A stretch of 64,000 nt of DNA, taken from contig NC_088936.1 of the NCBI RefSeq assembly GCF_033473495.1, positions 3,038,001 through 3,102,000 of the forward strand, read 5' to 3'. The position numbers were made by a program, and so were the translations under genes. Of the stretch, positions 22,759-33,335 are shown in pieces; the first letter of the stretch is position 1; each line of letters begins with the position of its first letter. The notes under the pieces were generated by a model, which had not been told where the DNA came from, ran no database searches, and saw nothing but the letters and a program-made list of their open reading frames with translations. Source of the DNA: Cercospora beticola (lineage: Eukaryota > Ascomycota > Dothideomycetes > Mycosphaerellales > Mycosphaerellaceae).

Positions 22759-23664
22759 TCACGCTCGCTCGTCTCTCTTTGGAGCACTCCGGCTGATACT
22801 CCTCCCCTCCACCAACCGCCTCACCACATCCTCCTTCAGATGTCTCCACCCGGAGCCAGTTTCCTCCAGCACCAACTCCGTCACCTCCCCATCGCTCCAG
22901 TTCTCCAAGACCTGATCAACTAACAATCTCCTCAAAACACTTTCATTCCCCGTCGTCCAGTTATATGCGAGCCTCACTCCACCCTCACTCGGGAACTCAA
23001 CCTCGAGATGTTCCCTCGCCGCATCACTTACCATCCCCATCGAAACCTCATCCTCAAGCTTCTCGCAAAGCAGATAAAGCTTCACAAGCCTCTTCCAAGC
23101 CTCATCGACGCTCTTCAATGGAGCAAACGGAAAATCGAGTTCGATGGTATCGGTCGTTAGGAGATGAACGTAGCTTGCGAAAATATAGTATTTTACGTCA
23201 GGGAAATCCAGAATATAGTCAGGACGTGGAATGTCGCTTTGTTGAATTTGATGGGCTGGAGGACGGCCTCTCCGGGGTCTTGCTCCGCTCACTGGCGCTG
23301 CTGAGGCTGCTAATCTGTCAAGGTGTTGAGAAGTGATTTCGAGACATTTGGCGTCGACGAGAGGCGATCTGTCGCGGAGCAGCTGTCGTGAGAGTTCGAA
23401 TGCGCCGTGGCGCTCGAAGGAGGGTGTCGTTATTGTGATCAAGTCGTCACTTGGGTCGGGAGGTGAGCCTATACGTATTGGGTTCTCCCGCTGCGGAATC
23501 GATGTGATCCTTGTGTTACGTGCGGATTTTGCACGCAGCGGCGCTTGTCCTGCTGTGACGGTTTTGCTCATTGTTGAGAGCCCTGGGATGATGGTCGATT
23601 GACGTTTCTTACTTGCTCGTTCAGGCACGGCTTTCGTTCTGTTGTTTTGCTGGGTTCTCGCCAT
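22759..23664 (-). CDS. BTB/POZ-like fungal protein (301 aa)
   Basis: Single exon beginning MARTQQNNRTKAVPE. The first 70 residues are basic and disordered. The middle reads SFERHGAFELSRQLLRDRSP, then DYILDFPDVKYYIFASYVHLL and LVKLYLLCEKLEDEVSMGMV. This matches the second half of the BTB proteins common in Pezizomycotina, where a short BTB fold is followed by the helical segment 'LxKLYxLxDKLxD'. The first BTB strands are weak, so the domain call rests mainly on the C-terminal pattern. The usual inferred role is protein-protein interaction or Cul3 adaptor. It converges on the carboxylesterase with only about 70 bp between them. Confidence 0.65.
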   Translation of the reverse strand: MARTQQNNRTKAVPERASKKRQSTIIPGLSTMSKTVTAGQAPLRAKSARNTRITSIPQRENPIRIGSPPDPSDDLITITTPSFERHGAFELSRQLLRDRSPLVDAKCLEITSQHLDRLAASAAPVSGARPRRGRPPAHQIQQSDIPRPDYILDFPDVKYYIFASYVHLLTTDTIELDFPFAPLKSVDEAWKRLVKLYLLCEKLEDEVSMGMVSDAAREHLEVEFPSEGGVRLAYNWTTGNESVLRRLLVDQVLENWSDGEVTELVLEETGSGWRHLKEDVVRRLVEGRSISRSAPKRDERA

Positions 23665-23811
23665 GACGAGATGCGAGCTGTGGGTGTCAGTTAATTAGAA
23701 AGTCTTTGGAACAGAAAGCCAAAGAATGAATCAAGCGAGTAAGTCATGTACACCGACTCACTTGATTTGCATGCTTGATCAGTCAGCTACAACACTCACT
23801 TTCTAATGTCC

Positions 23812-24899
23812 TCAGCCCAACAAACTCCCCAAAGCAACCAACCCGGTCGCCGCTGTCAAAGCAATCGCTCCCTTCTCCACACCCGCCAGATCCTTCTTCG
23901 GTGGCATACTCCACCTCATCAGCCTACTGACCTGAGTAGCCAAGATCTGTTCTTTCAGCTTCAGCGCCAATCCCTCCTTGACCCAGATCGTCCATATCCC
24001 TTTTCCTCTCCCACCTATCTTGCCCCAAGCCAATTTCTCCCCCACAATCTCTCCATCCTCATCTGCGGACTGCATCGTCTCATAAAGTGTCTCAAAACCC
24101 CACTTCTTACTCAATAGCCCAGTGTCCTTGCCATCCTCATTCTCCCAGACAAAGTATCTTCCTTCAAACTCAAAAGTCCTGGGAGACCACTCTTTTTTCT
24201 TGGAATCTTTAGTCGGTATTTCCCACGTCCCATCCTCCGGCTCCTGGAAAATGCTCCCTTCGCCTCGTCTCCGCATACAAAATTTGAAATTCTGCTTGTC
24301 GCCTTGCAGCAGGAGTGCAGTGTGTAAATGGCCGCCCGGAGGGAAGACTTCATCTGGTCGACGAAACATAGTTTCAACGATGGGTTTGTTGTTGTCGTAG
24401 ATACATTGTACGACGTAATGTGTGAGCTCCGTCGAATCATTTGGCGAAGGCGCAAATTTCTTCAAGAAGAACCAACATGATCGAACGCCATCGTCCACGA
24501 GGTCGGTATCGTTGACAATTATGTACTCTTCCACTTGGCTCGAGAGGGATGAGAGTGGGCCATTGGCCGATAGAGCGCCGCAGGGAGCGGAAGCGTCGGG
24601 AGTAGTTCGTGCTGGCACCAGCATAACTTTTCCACCCTGCTGTCGGACTGTCTCGAGGTATGCGATCCGTTCTTGATGAATGTCTGCTTGGCGCTCGTAC
24701 ATCCTGCGATTGAATGTTCGGATGTTCTTAATATTTGCCGTGATTTCCAAGAGGCTTATCTTGCTTCACTGTAGCTGCCAGCCTCCTCCAGCTGGAACGC
24801 CTGGAAGACGATAGGGACGAGCTTGCGGGTAGACTCCACCCATTCTTCAGCAGCCAAGGTATCAGCTGGAACCTGCTGCGTCAGAGTAAGATCGAACAT
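23812..24899 (-). CDS. Uncharacterised protein, two-exon model tentative
   Basis: I do not recognise the family. The main exon (from 23812 up to about 24700) encodes a mixed alpha/beta protein with QQGGKVMLVPARTTPD, VEEYIIVNDTDLVDDGVRSC, FEGRYFVWENEDGKDTGLL and a hydrophobic Ala/Gly-rich C-terminus (GAIALTAATGLVALGSLLG) that could be a tail anchor. The first in-frame ATG is at 24702. An ATG ORF just upstream (24756-24899, beginning MFDLTLTQQVPADTLAAEEW) is helical and probably the true first exon. Donor GTGAAG at 24769 with acceptor CAG at 24684-24686 keeps phase and gives 333 aa, whereas the better-looking acceptor at 24704-24706 is out of phase. The boundary is therefore uncertain; the C-terminal exon is firm. 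Confidence 0.6.
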
Positions 24900-25768
24900 T
24901 TCGGAGGCTAGCTATATCGTCTCAGCGTAGATGTTCTGGCGAGGAGATTCAACTGTCCAGTGCCTGTGCTGTGCGAGGCGTCTCCATCATAACCACAGCT
25001 ACCACGGCATTGAGGAATGGCAACGGGCGTGAGCCGTGTAACAGCATCGCAGCCATCATCAGCCTTCCGACAAGGGCGCAGTGCATGCATGATTAGTGCA
25101 CGTCGCCCAACCGTGGACCTCTGACTGCGACGACCTCTGTGTGCGAGTGCCTAACTAGATTGGCTCTCGATCCATGAAAAGCTTTGATGATCGGCTTAGC
25201 GACCTGCATTTGCACTCAGAGGTAGTTGCATTCAGAGATAGCCACGAGTGTGGTTGTTGCCGAGGTCGACTTGCTTGATTCTGTGTAACCGAAGTGAAAG
25301 GCTGCGTGCGCCAAGACAGAAGATCATCCTGGAGCTTCGCCAACCTAAAAAAGCTGGCTGAGTGGTCCAAGAAAGGATCAGCGCAAGCTCGTTCCTGCAG
25401 GAGGTGCGGTTCTGCTATTTCATGGCTGTGCAACACACCCCCACCCTTGCTACTGGTAAAAATGATGGCATCTCGATAGTTAAGGACGGGATGGGATTTT
25501 CGCGGGTAACCTGAGCGTTAGCTGATCCTTCAACACGTCTCGAGGGTTGAGGATGGGCCATTGGACAGAGCCAAGCATATGACGGCAGCGTTCTTCTGAA
25601 TGACCATGTTGTTCTGCTGCTGGGGGCCCTAACTCAACAGAGCCTGGATCCATGCTGTTGGGAGATTCTTTGCACCGTGCAAAGCCTACTGTAAGCGGAG
25701 CAGGTGGGTTGGCGAGCTGCCCTACGAGCACTTGAAGAAGTATTGACGAACCTTTCAAACTTCTTCGT
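24900..25768. other. Intergenic, 0.87 kb, contains a MITE-like repeat
   Basis: The region holds repeat copy 1 (25118-25239, separate entry). No gene is recognised elsewhere in it. Confidence 0.55.
25118..25239. repeat. MITE-like terminal-inverted-repeat element, copy 1
   Basis: About 122 bp. The left end reads CCTCTGACTGCGACGACCTC and the right end, on the opposite strand, TCTCTGAATGCAACTACCTC, forming imperfect terminal inverted repeats that each contain two CCTCTG-type boxes about 15 nt apart. The core shares TTGGCTCTCGATCCA and GGCTTAGCGACCTGC with the copy at 37494-37619. There is no coding capacity, so it would be a non-autonomous element. Target-site duplications are not obvious. Confidence 0.7.
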
Positions 25769-27058
25769 TCACACCTCGATTTTGGCATGTCTGAAGTACT
25801 TCATGCCAATCCACGCAACAGTGATCCACACCCATGCGACGACGCCGGTCAAGACGATCAGAGCAGGATAGTAGCCCACAATCGGTAGCGTGGGATCGTC
25901 CTCCAGCTCCGGTGGAGCGTAGGGTGTCTCGCCGACATCCCAAGCCCAACTCCAGATCTCCAGGCAACTCCCCATTCCCACGGTGAAAATTAGCCAGGTC
26001 ACAATGAGAATGACCCAGCCCCAGTACTCCGTCTCCGTGTAATCATGTGGCTCCAAAGCGAGGGGCGACGAGGGAAAAGTGGAAAGAGTGGATGTGAGAT
26101 TTTGCGACAGAGGTGAGCGGGAGTGCTTGCGATGACTCGGTCGTCGCGAGATAGCTGGGTCGGGAAAATAACTGGTCGAGGATGAGTGAGGTTTCGGATA
26201 ACTTGTTGTCGGACGATGGAAGGTAAGCACATCATCGTCATCGGTGGTGCTCGCGTAACTCGCGTTACTGGTTGGACTTTTCAGATCGAGGGGACTTTTC
26301 AGTTCAGACGACAGTTTGCGCTGCTCGTGCTGATGCGCGTGGTCTGTCACCAGAGAAAGCCGTGCTGAAGGAGCGGTGGTAGACTCGGCCCATTCGGCAT
26401 TGTGTTCGTCTGCTGCGTTGATATCGTCGTAATTGAGGTTTTTGGTCACAGTGTCATCTACGTTATCGCGTGCAGGAGCGGGCTGGAGATGCATCTCGCC
26501 GCCAAAATTGCTCAGATGAGCTCCTGGAGCCTGTTGAACTTGCTTGGTCGATGGAGTCCGCTGCAGAACACTATTCCGTCTTTCCCTCGTCTCGGTCACA
26601 AACTTCCTCGTGCCCAGCAGTGCTGTCTTGCGCAACGAGCCCTTCCTCTTGCGCTGCTTTGTGGCTTTCAACGCTGCAGCCATGGCGCCATCACCCTTGA
26701 CAGGCGAGACAGGTGATGTGGTTGGCTCATCGTCGTCGATGCTCTTGCGACTCTTGCTACTCTTAGGGCTCTTTGGCGGTTTGAGCTCTCCGTCCTTGTC
26801 ATCGTCGCCGTGCCGATTGAGAAAGTTGAACTTGGATAACAAGTTCCCGCTGAGGCTTCTTCGATGCTCCGATCGCTTGCCCGGGGAAGCGGTAGGGTGC
26901 GCATCTATAGGTGACGATGGTGCTGAGGGCGGAGCCCATGTCAATTTGACGCCGGCGGGCCTCATGTCGCCGTCGTCGGTGGCATCGCTGAGATTCGGGA
27001 GCGGACCAGAGACGGTGGTCCTACGGCGGTCGCCGCTGCCAGGTTTGGGTTCGGACAT
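25769..27058 (-). CDS. Uncharacterised protein with two C-terminal membrane helices (429 aa)
   Basis: Single exon. Residues 1 to about 340 are disordered, rich in Ser, Pro, Lys and Asp, with basic/Ser clusters (KSPKSSKSRKSIDDDE). The conserved end carries two strong hydrophobic helices: YWGWVILIVTWLIFTVGMG, then a Trp-rich loop (CLEIWSWAWDVGETPYAPP), then YYPALIVLTGVVAWVWITVA, ending in a short basic tail. I do not recognise a named family. The topology, a long cytosolic disordered N-terminus plus a hairpin anchor, suggests a scaffold or regulator at a membrane. The gene is divergent from the ZRG17-like gene with 296 bp between start codons, so promoter elements may be shared. Confidence 0.8.
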   Translation of the reverse strand: MSEPKPGSGDRRRTTVSGPLPNLSDATDDGDMRPAGVKLTWAPPSAPSSPIDAHPTASPGKRSEHRRSLSGNLLSKFNFLNRHGDDDKDGELKPPKSPKSSKSRKSIDDDEPTTSPVSPVKGDGAMAAALKATKQRKRKGSLRKTALLGTRKFVTETRERRNSVLQRTPSTKQVQQAPGAHLSNFGGEMHLQPAPARDNVDDTVTKNLNYDDINAADEHNAEWAESTTAPSARLSLVTDHAHQHEQRKLSSELKSPLDLKSPTSNASYASTTDDDDVLTFHRPTTSYPKPHSSSTSYFPDPAISRRPSHRKHSRSPLSQNLTSTLSTFPSSPLALEPHDYTETEYWGWVILIVTWLIFTVGMGSCLEIWSWAWDVGETPYAPPELEDDPTLPIVGYYPALIVLTGVVAWVWITVAWIGMKYFRHAKIEV

Positions 27059-27354
27059 GACGGGACTCGCACAGGCGCATTGGGCAGATGGAAAATGCTA
27101 ATCGAGCGATTGGCCGATGGCAGGTTTTGGATGGCAGTCGCGTTGGATGTGACGCGACTGATGGGGATGTCTGGGGAACTTTGCAGGCATCGGCCTGAGC
27201 TCCGCTGCGCGCCCCTAAATCCAATGTCTTCTCCTGCATATCGAATCACCTCGTCCGTCGTCACGCTCGAGCTTGGACAAGTTGGCGGCACGTGTATATT
27301 GATGTGCTCCGCGCCCCATGGGATATTGTCACTCTTGATCGCCAATCGCCCGCC

Positions 27355-28959
27355 ATGTCGGCCGACTCTTTACCCATCCCGCTTCCTCCTCGAACTCCCA
27401 CGCCTCCGACGCCTATTCCTCCATCCCCGAGAGCACTCAAGCCCCGTCCATCTCCCATAGGCCTGGGCCTACATCACCATAGCGATAGCACGAGCAGTCT
27501 CACGCCGAGCATTGAAGAACATCACGATTACGACTGGACAGCAGGCATCAATGACAGCCCCGAACGGCGAAAGATGGAGGCGCAATATGTCGACAGAGGG
27601 CCCGATACGAATGCGACAGCTTCCACTGCCTCAATGCTGTCGCCTGAGAGTGCAACTTTTAGCATCGCCAATAATGGACTGAGTCCCGCGAACACGACAT
27701 ACAGCCCCTTCACCCCACAGACAGCGTCGACCGATGGCGGGTTTGGCAGCATAGACGGCAATGCAAACAGCCAGACTGTGTCGAATCCTTTCAACTTCAC
27801 GCCTGTGCAATATGAGCGGAGCCCCGCAGCTCCGGGAGCCAAAAGTGAGAAGCTAGTGGGGAGAAGGGGACACAAATACAGGCACTCCTCCATCCACGCC
27901 AGTCATATGGAAGGCATAATCAAGCCACCACAGGCGAGCAGGACACCGCTTGCTGTGCCAGCCAGTCTACCCATGCCGACGCGCAAAGAGGCGTGGTGGA
28001 GCATGACGAAACAGCAGACCACGAGGTTGACATGGTGCATGTGCCATTTCCTTGTTGCGGGCTACGTGCAATTCTCTGGAGCAGGTTCTCTAGCTATGAC
28101 GGCCCTCAGTCGATTGCTGCTTTTCGATGCTGCGGGCGCGACGGTCTGTGTGGTGGTGGATGTAATGGGTAATTTCGAAGTCTGGAAGCGATCTTCGATC
28201 AAACATCCGTTTGGTCTGGAGCGTGCGGATGTGCTAGCAGGATTCGGCATGGCAGTCTTCATCGGCTTCATGGGACTGGACGTTATCAGTCACGGCATTC
28301 AACACTCGCTGGAGAATCTGGGAACACATGTCGCTCATTCGCCACACGCACATGAGAGAGTCGGGACTGCGAATGTCGACTTTGCCAGTCTTCTTTCGAT
28401 AGGCAGCACCCTGGTCTCGGCTGTTCTCCTCAAAAATCACGCTCGCATGGGAAAAGCCATGCGCGTGGGACTCATCGCAGGTTGGGGTAGGATCTTGGGC
28501 AATCCCTCGCATTTCTTAACGCTTTCATGCTCGTTGGCCATCCTTCTGTTGCCATTCCTCACAACACAATATTATGCGGCCTTCGACTTCATCCTCTCGG
28601 TCGTCATTGCCTGCTTCATGGTCTTGACCGGCGCTCGCCTCGGATCGTCACTCTCATCGATGCTCTTGATGTCTGCGCGAAGTCCCTCCGACGACAAGCT
28701 CGCGCTACGAAATATTGCCGACGACCTGGCGAACTGTGACCCCAACATCACACACGTGGACGAGGCATGCTTCTGGCAAGTGCATTACGGAAGCGGCATG
28801 GCCAATTTGAAACTACGTTACCGCAAGAGTAGAGGAGGTTATGGCATGGCCACTGATGATCTTATGAGGATACGACAAAATGTAACGAAATTAATTCAGA
28901 GGAAGCTGGCGGGGCTGAGATGGGAAGTGAGCGTGCAATTGAGCGTGGAAACGGATTAG
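27355..28959 (+). CDS. ZRG17: Cation diffusion facilitator, ZRG17-like zinc transporter subunit (534 aa)
   Basis: Single exon from ATG 27355. Upstream in-frame codons lack an ATG, and MSADSLPIPLPPRTPTPPTP begins a Pro-rich N-terminus. The membrane part starts near residue 220 (TWCMCHFLVAGYVQFSGAGS) and shows the CDF layout: FDAAGATVCVVVDVMGNFEV, then SIKHPFGLERADVLAGFGMA, a short His-bearing loop (GTHVAHSPHAHERVG) and later helices. The cytosolic end (VHYGSGMANLKLRYRKSRGG) follows. Yeast Zrg17 forms a heteromeric zinc transporter with Msc2 in the early secretory pathway; a similar role is inferred. The long disordered N-terminus and the HPFGLER loop favour the ZRG17 type over the ZRC1/COT1 type. 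Confidence 0.85.
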   Translation: MSADSLPIPLPPRTPTPPTPIPPSPRALKPRPSPIGLGLHHHSDSTSSLTPSIEEHHDYDWTAGINDSPERRKMEAQYVDRGPDTNATASTASMLSPESATFSIANNGLSPANTTYSPFTPQTASTDGGFGSIDGNANSQTVSNPFNFTPVQYERSPAAPGAKSEKLVGRRGHKYRHSSIHASHMEGIIKPPQASRTPLAVPASLPMPTRKEAWWSMTKQQTTRLTWCMCHFLVAGYVQFSGAGSLAMTALSRLLLFDAAGATVCVVVDVMGNFEVWKRSSIKHPFGLERADVLAGFGMAVFIGFMGLDVISHGIQHSLENLGTHVAHSPHAHERVGTANVDFASLLSIGSTLVSAVLLKNHARMGKAMRVGLIAGWGRILGNPSHFLTLSCSLAILLLPFLTTQYYAAFDFILSVVIACFMVLTGARLGSSLSSMLLMSARSPSDDKLALRNIADDLANCDPNITHVDEACFWQVHYGSGMANLKLRYRKSRGGYGMATDDLMRIRQNVTKLIQRKLAGLRWEVSVQLSVETD

Positions 28960-29273
28960 ACAACACGGTCTCGCAGGTCGAGATCTGGAGTGTATAATAC
29001 TGCCAATAGCTGGCGAATGTGGTATACTAACCTCACTTGTGGAGACGAATTAGCAAGTTGACGCATATGAGGTCAAGTTGCCGAGCACTTTCACTTCACT
29101 TGGAAGGACGATCGTGCTGGAAGACATACGACTGTTCAACCCACAAACATCATTGGATCAGCTGACACCTAACGTCTGACGCCTGACATTCAACACAACA
29201 TCCACTGGTCAACAGGAAATCGCAATCAGGAAGTTGGCCTGGCGTCCGATCTCGTCGACCACGAAACAGCATC
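28960..29273. other. Intergenic, 0.31 kb
   Basis: Between two plus-strand genes; no feature is recognised beyond being terminator and promoter space. Confidence 0.5.
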
Positions 29274-29997
29274 ATGGCCAGCCCCCGTGGCACGGCGCAA
29301 AAGCGCACGTAGGTTCGCTTCCGCCTGCTATTTTGTTCAGAGCTGATCAGATCACAGGCTGGATTATTCAGACACGATCAAGTTCTCAGTAGGACGACTT
29401 GCCGACGGGGCAGAACGAACATACTGTGTTCCCAAGTCCGCCATTCTTGGTCGCTCGAGATTCGTCAGTGATGCATTTGCGTCGCTCGAGCTCGTAGGCA
29501 GCATCTGCGTTAACGATCTCCCGAACGTCAGCAACAAGGTCTTCAATTCTTACGTTCATCTTTTGCTTACGAAAAAGGTTGTGGTCAATTTTGAGTCTGC
29601 CGAGAGTGAGTCCGCGGATTCACTCATGGCTTTGATTGATCTGTATACTCTGGCCGCGGACGTCACCGATTGCCACTCCATGAACAAGGTCATGGACAAG
29701 CTGGTGGATCGTGTCAAGGAGACTTGGCCCGACGCACAAGCCATCAAGAAGATATATGGCCTGGACCCAGATGTCGGCGGGACACTTCGAAGGCTGTTTG
29801 TGGACTCCTTCATGGTCGACGGGTCAGACATGGATTTCCTGGAAGATCTGGCATCTGATCATTACGCCAGTCAGCTTTGGGAATTTTTCCGTGACTTGAG
29901 CATTGCCTTGATCCAGGAAAGAAATTCCACGAAACGCAAACAATATGTGGCTGCCGACTACTACGTGGAACTCGAGAACTCCACAGCGAACGCATGA
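29274..29997 (+). CDS. BTB/POZ domain protein (224 aa)
   Basis: Two exons, 29274-29308 and 29358-29997, with a 49-nt intron bearing a GCTGAT branch-like site. The first exon gives MASPRGTAQKRT and joins in phase to LDYSDTIKFSVG. The BTB fold follows: YCVPKSAILGRSRFVSDAF, then ICVNDLPNVSNKVFNSYVHL, with the strand-helix order of the family. The post-BTB helices (LMALIDLYTLAADVTDCHSM and LRRLFVDSFMVDGSDM) match the fungal BTB family. The first short exon is easily missed, which would cut away half the BTB domain. Such proteins are assumed to mediate protein interactions, sometimes as ubiquitin-ligase adaptors; the target is unknown. Confidence 0.8.
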
Positions 29998-30778
29998 GTG
30001 AAGTCCATTGGGAGTGATGAAGCGTGTTCGCCGTGCAATGGCGATATCGTCGCCACAGGCAAAGATTGTCGCTTTCGCCCTCGCTTCATGCCATTAGCAG
30101 CCCCGCAGCTTGGCCCAAAGAGGAAGGAGCTCTGCTACCTTTGGGCCAAGCATCCACACAGCATTAGCTTGAGCGTGATAAGCGGACATCGGCAGGGCTT
30201 GTGACATCTTAGAGTCGTATTGGCTCCGTAGCCAAGAGGACTGGCGCTCGCAACATCTGCGATATGACTGGCGCAGCAGACGATGTACCGTTAATTGCGG
30301 TACGAAGCTTTGGGTCTGGTACACTTTCGGTTTCGGCACACACGACAGATGGAGCATCTCAATAGAAACTGCCGCTGCCGTGGAAACGCTGCGGAGCCGG
30401 AACCAGTCATGATCAGATGTCATTGAATGCGTCTCTCTGAGCAGCACTCGTGGTACTCGTTTGAGATCGCGTGCGCAATGCTGTGTGATTCCAGAAGCTG
30501 TCGTACCTGCATAGCGCTAGCACAAGTTTAATCTAAGGACGAGCAACGAAGTCACGGCGATACATGAAACAGGCAGCTCGAACGGGCGTGACGGGACGGC
30601 GTGCGGACCTTATGTCGACTCGGGCAACGCTCCAAGCACATCACTTGCAATCGTCAAGCTTGAGATCGTCGTCCCAAAATCCGAGGTAGGTATATAGTGT
30701 ACCAAAACTCCCTTGCTTCGTTCGCACTTCGACCACGAGCATTCCACGTATTGTGATACTGGAGAACTCTGCGCAAAT
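29998..30778. other. Intergenic, 0.78 kb, promoter of the sedolisin gene
   Basis: Contains a TATA-like box at 30691 (separate entry). No gene is recognised. Confidence 0.5.
30691..30696 (+). promoter_or_regulatory. TATA-like box upstream of the sedolisin gene
   Basis: TATATA in the context GGTAGGTATATAGTG, 83 nt before the ATG at 30779. Spacing fits a core promoter with a short leader. Sequence only; no transcript start is known. Confidence 0.4.
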
Positions 30779-32714
30779 ATGAGGTCGATTTCTGCTGCTG
30801 CCCTCTATGGGCTCACTGCCGTGCTGGCTGCACCTCTACAGGATCGCTCCGATTATGCTGTGCACAATTCGCATTTCGTGCCTCCAGGGTGGCAGAAGAT
30901 TGGCAAGCCAAGTCCTGTACGAAGAGTCTGCGCTCTGTTCAAGTAAAATAGCTGACTATTCATCAGGATCACTCAGTCAGTCTACGCATTGGCCTGAAGC
31001 AGTCTGCTTTTGAGCAACTCGAGAAAGAGCTTTATGAAGTCAGCGACCCGGAGCACGAGCGCTATGGGCAACACCTGTCTATGAGCGACATCCACAGCTT
31101 CACTGCTCCGCATGAGGAGGCCCTTTCGGCTGTCGAGCAGTGGCTAGAGGTAGTGCATCACTACAAATCGTCGAGAACCGCCCTAGGCTAACTCTGAGAC
31201 AGAGCCACGGCATTACAGCAGACAATTTGCACTACAGCCCACCAAAGGACTGGATTACAATCGCCCTACCAGTCTCAAAAGTCGAAAGCCTGCTTGATAC
31301 CGAGTACCACGAGTACCGACATGAAGATGGCAAAGAGGTCGTTCGAACAACTCAGTACAGCCTGCCACGATCTCTACATGGCCATATCGATGTGATCCAG
31401 CCCACCAACTACTTCGGCAACCCAAAGCATCACGGTACAAGTGTCAAGATTGCAAGCTTCGGTCTGCCAGACAGCGAGCTCCCTTCAACTGATGTCAGCC
31501 GTCTTGCTTCAATTGAAGCTGCTGATCCTGCCGCCGCCGCATATCCAAATGCCAACGTCAGTCTCGTCTGCGTTGCAGGACAGACTGTCTCAAGCTTGTG
31601 CGTCCGCACTCTCTACAACACGGTAGACTACACGCCAAAGGTGCCACAGAAGAACTACGCTGGTATCACGAACTATCTCAACGAGACGCCATCCGACAGT
31701 GACTTCAAGCTGTACATGGCCGCTCAGCGACCTGGATCTGACCCCAACTACCTGTTCTCACGCCAAATCATTGCAAATGCCGCCGATGATCAGAACGATC
31801 AAGGCGTCGAAGCCAACTTGGATGTTCAAGCTGTTGGAGGCATCGCTTACCCAACACGCTTCACCTCCTACAGCACCGGAGGCTCTCCACCATTCAAGCC
31901 AGATCTTCTGACACCAACAAACACCAACGAGCCCTACCTCGTCTGGCTCGACTATGTCTTGAAGCAAAAGGACGTCCCGTACGTCATCTCCACCTCTTAC
32001 GGAGACGATGAACAAACCGTGCCTCAGAACTACGCCAACCGTGTCTGCGCCGAACTCGCCCAACTCGGAGCCCGTGGCGTCACTCTGCTCTTCTCCTCTG
32101 GCGACAACGGCGTCGGCAAAGATGGAACTTGCGTCTCCAACGACGGCAAGAACACAACCAAATTCCTTCCTTCTTTCCCAGCTTCCTGCCCATATGTCAC
32201 CACTGTCGGCGGAACCCGCGACGTCAACCCCGAGCAAATCGCCTTCGACACCCGCAACGGCTATGTCGCCGGTGGTGGTTTCTCGGAGTACTTCCCTCGT
32301 CCATCATACCAGAACCAAGCTGTCACTGGCTACCTCAAGACTCTCGGCGCCGCGAACAAGGGCTTGTACAACCCCAAGGGACGTGCCTACCCAGATATCG
32401 CAGCCCAAGGATTCAACTACCAGATTTTCTACAAGGGTGCTTTGACTGCTGTTGATGGTACTAGTGTTTCTTCGCCTGTCGCTGCGGGTGTCTTGACTAA
32501 CGTCAACGATGCGTTGCTTGCTGCTGGAAAGAAGCCCTTGGGTTTCTTGAACCCGTTGTTGTATCAGAGCCAAGGAAAGGGATATAATGATATCTCCAAG
32601 GGTAGTGTTACTGGTTGTGGGACGAATGGATTCCCTTCGTCGAAGGGCTGGGATGCTGCTAGTGGGTGGGGAACTCCGGATTTCAAGGCTATTCGTAAGG
32701 CTTTGGGAGTTTAG
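30779..32714 (+). CDS. Secreted sedolisin, tripeptidyl-peptidase type, MEROPS S53 (610 aa)
   Basis: Three exons (30779-30916, 30967-31149, 31203-32714) join in phase. A signal peptide (MRSISAAALYGLTAVLA) and a prodomain precede the catalytic part. The prodomain has PPGWQKIGKPSP, YGQHLSMSDI and EQWLESHGITADNLHYSPPKDWI split across the second intron. The catalytic domain shows EANLDVQAVGG (Glu and Asp of the triad, about residues 309-313), the oxyanion-type Asp in FSSGDNGVG, and the nucleophile in DGTSVSSP (about residue 526). The calcium site follows (NDISKGSVTGCG and SGWGTPDF). Sedolisins cleave tripeptides or act as acid endopeptidases in the medium or vacuole. An extracellular acid protease with a nutritional role is the most likely reading. 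Confidence 0.95.
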
Positions 32715-33335
32715 AGATGGGAAAGTCTGAGTGGAGAAGGGACATGAGCAGGCCCTAGTATTGGTCTCGTTGTTCTCATTAGTAGAAACCAAAGAACTAG
32801 CACGAAATGAAGAACAAAATTTCGAAACCATGTCTTTAACCCGCAGTATTCTTGTGTCCTGCATACTTGTCACGAAATCAAAGAGTGTGGTCTCTCAAGC
32901 GCGCTTGTCCTGCACTTCCAGCAACGAGCGACGACTGTAGACATGACATGACCAGGGAAAGATGAAACATCTTCTTCGATATGCACGAGTGCCCCAGATA
33001 TCTTCTTGTGTCTTTGCCCTTCTGACTTTTCTGTGATGTCTTGTTTGCTGCTTTCGATAGAAAAGGGAGGTCCGCAGGCATTGAGCATCCGTAGCATATT
33101 TTTCACTCCAGATCTAAACTTTCCCAGCTGTTCACTCTTCAGGTCTCACATGCTTGGCTTGCATGTTTGTTTGCTGAAGAGTTTTTCTTCTTAGGCCTTG
33201 TTCAGCCCTTTGCTTTTCATTTCTTCTCCATCTCGCCAACAAGCTCCTGCCGTTCTTCTCCTATACACCACCCTACAAAGACCAATACACAACATCCTGA
33301 ACCTACTCGAAAGACACCATCCGCGCTTCCTTCAA
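32715..33335. other. Intergenic, 0.62 kb
   Basis: Terminator of the sedolisin gene and promoter of the next small gene. The part from about 33190 to 33335 is C/T-rich as in fungal core promoters. No gene is seen. Confidence 0.5.

Noticed and set aside
25345..25430. TGGCTGAGTGGTCC resembling the A box of a tRNA-Leu or tRNA-Ser gene
   Set aside because: No B box (GGTTCGAATC-like) 40-75 nt downstream and no acceptor-stem pairing.
31140..31202. Continuous reading of the sedolisin ORF back to 31140
   Set aside because: The frame start is not an ATG and the family-conserved prodomain (EQWLE then SHGITADNL) requires the 53-nt intron 31150-31202 with a GCTAAC branch site.
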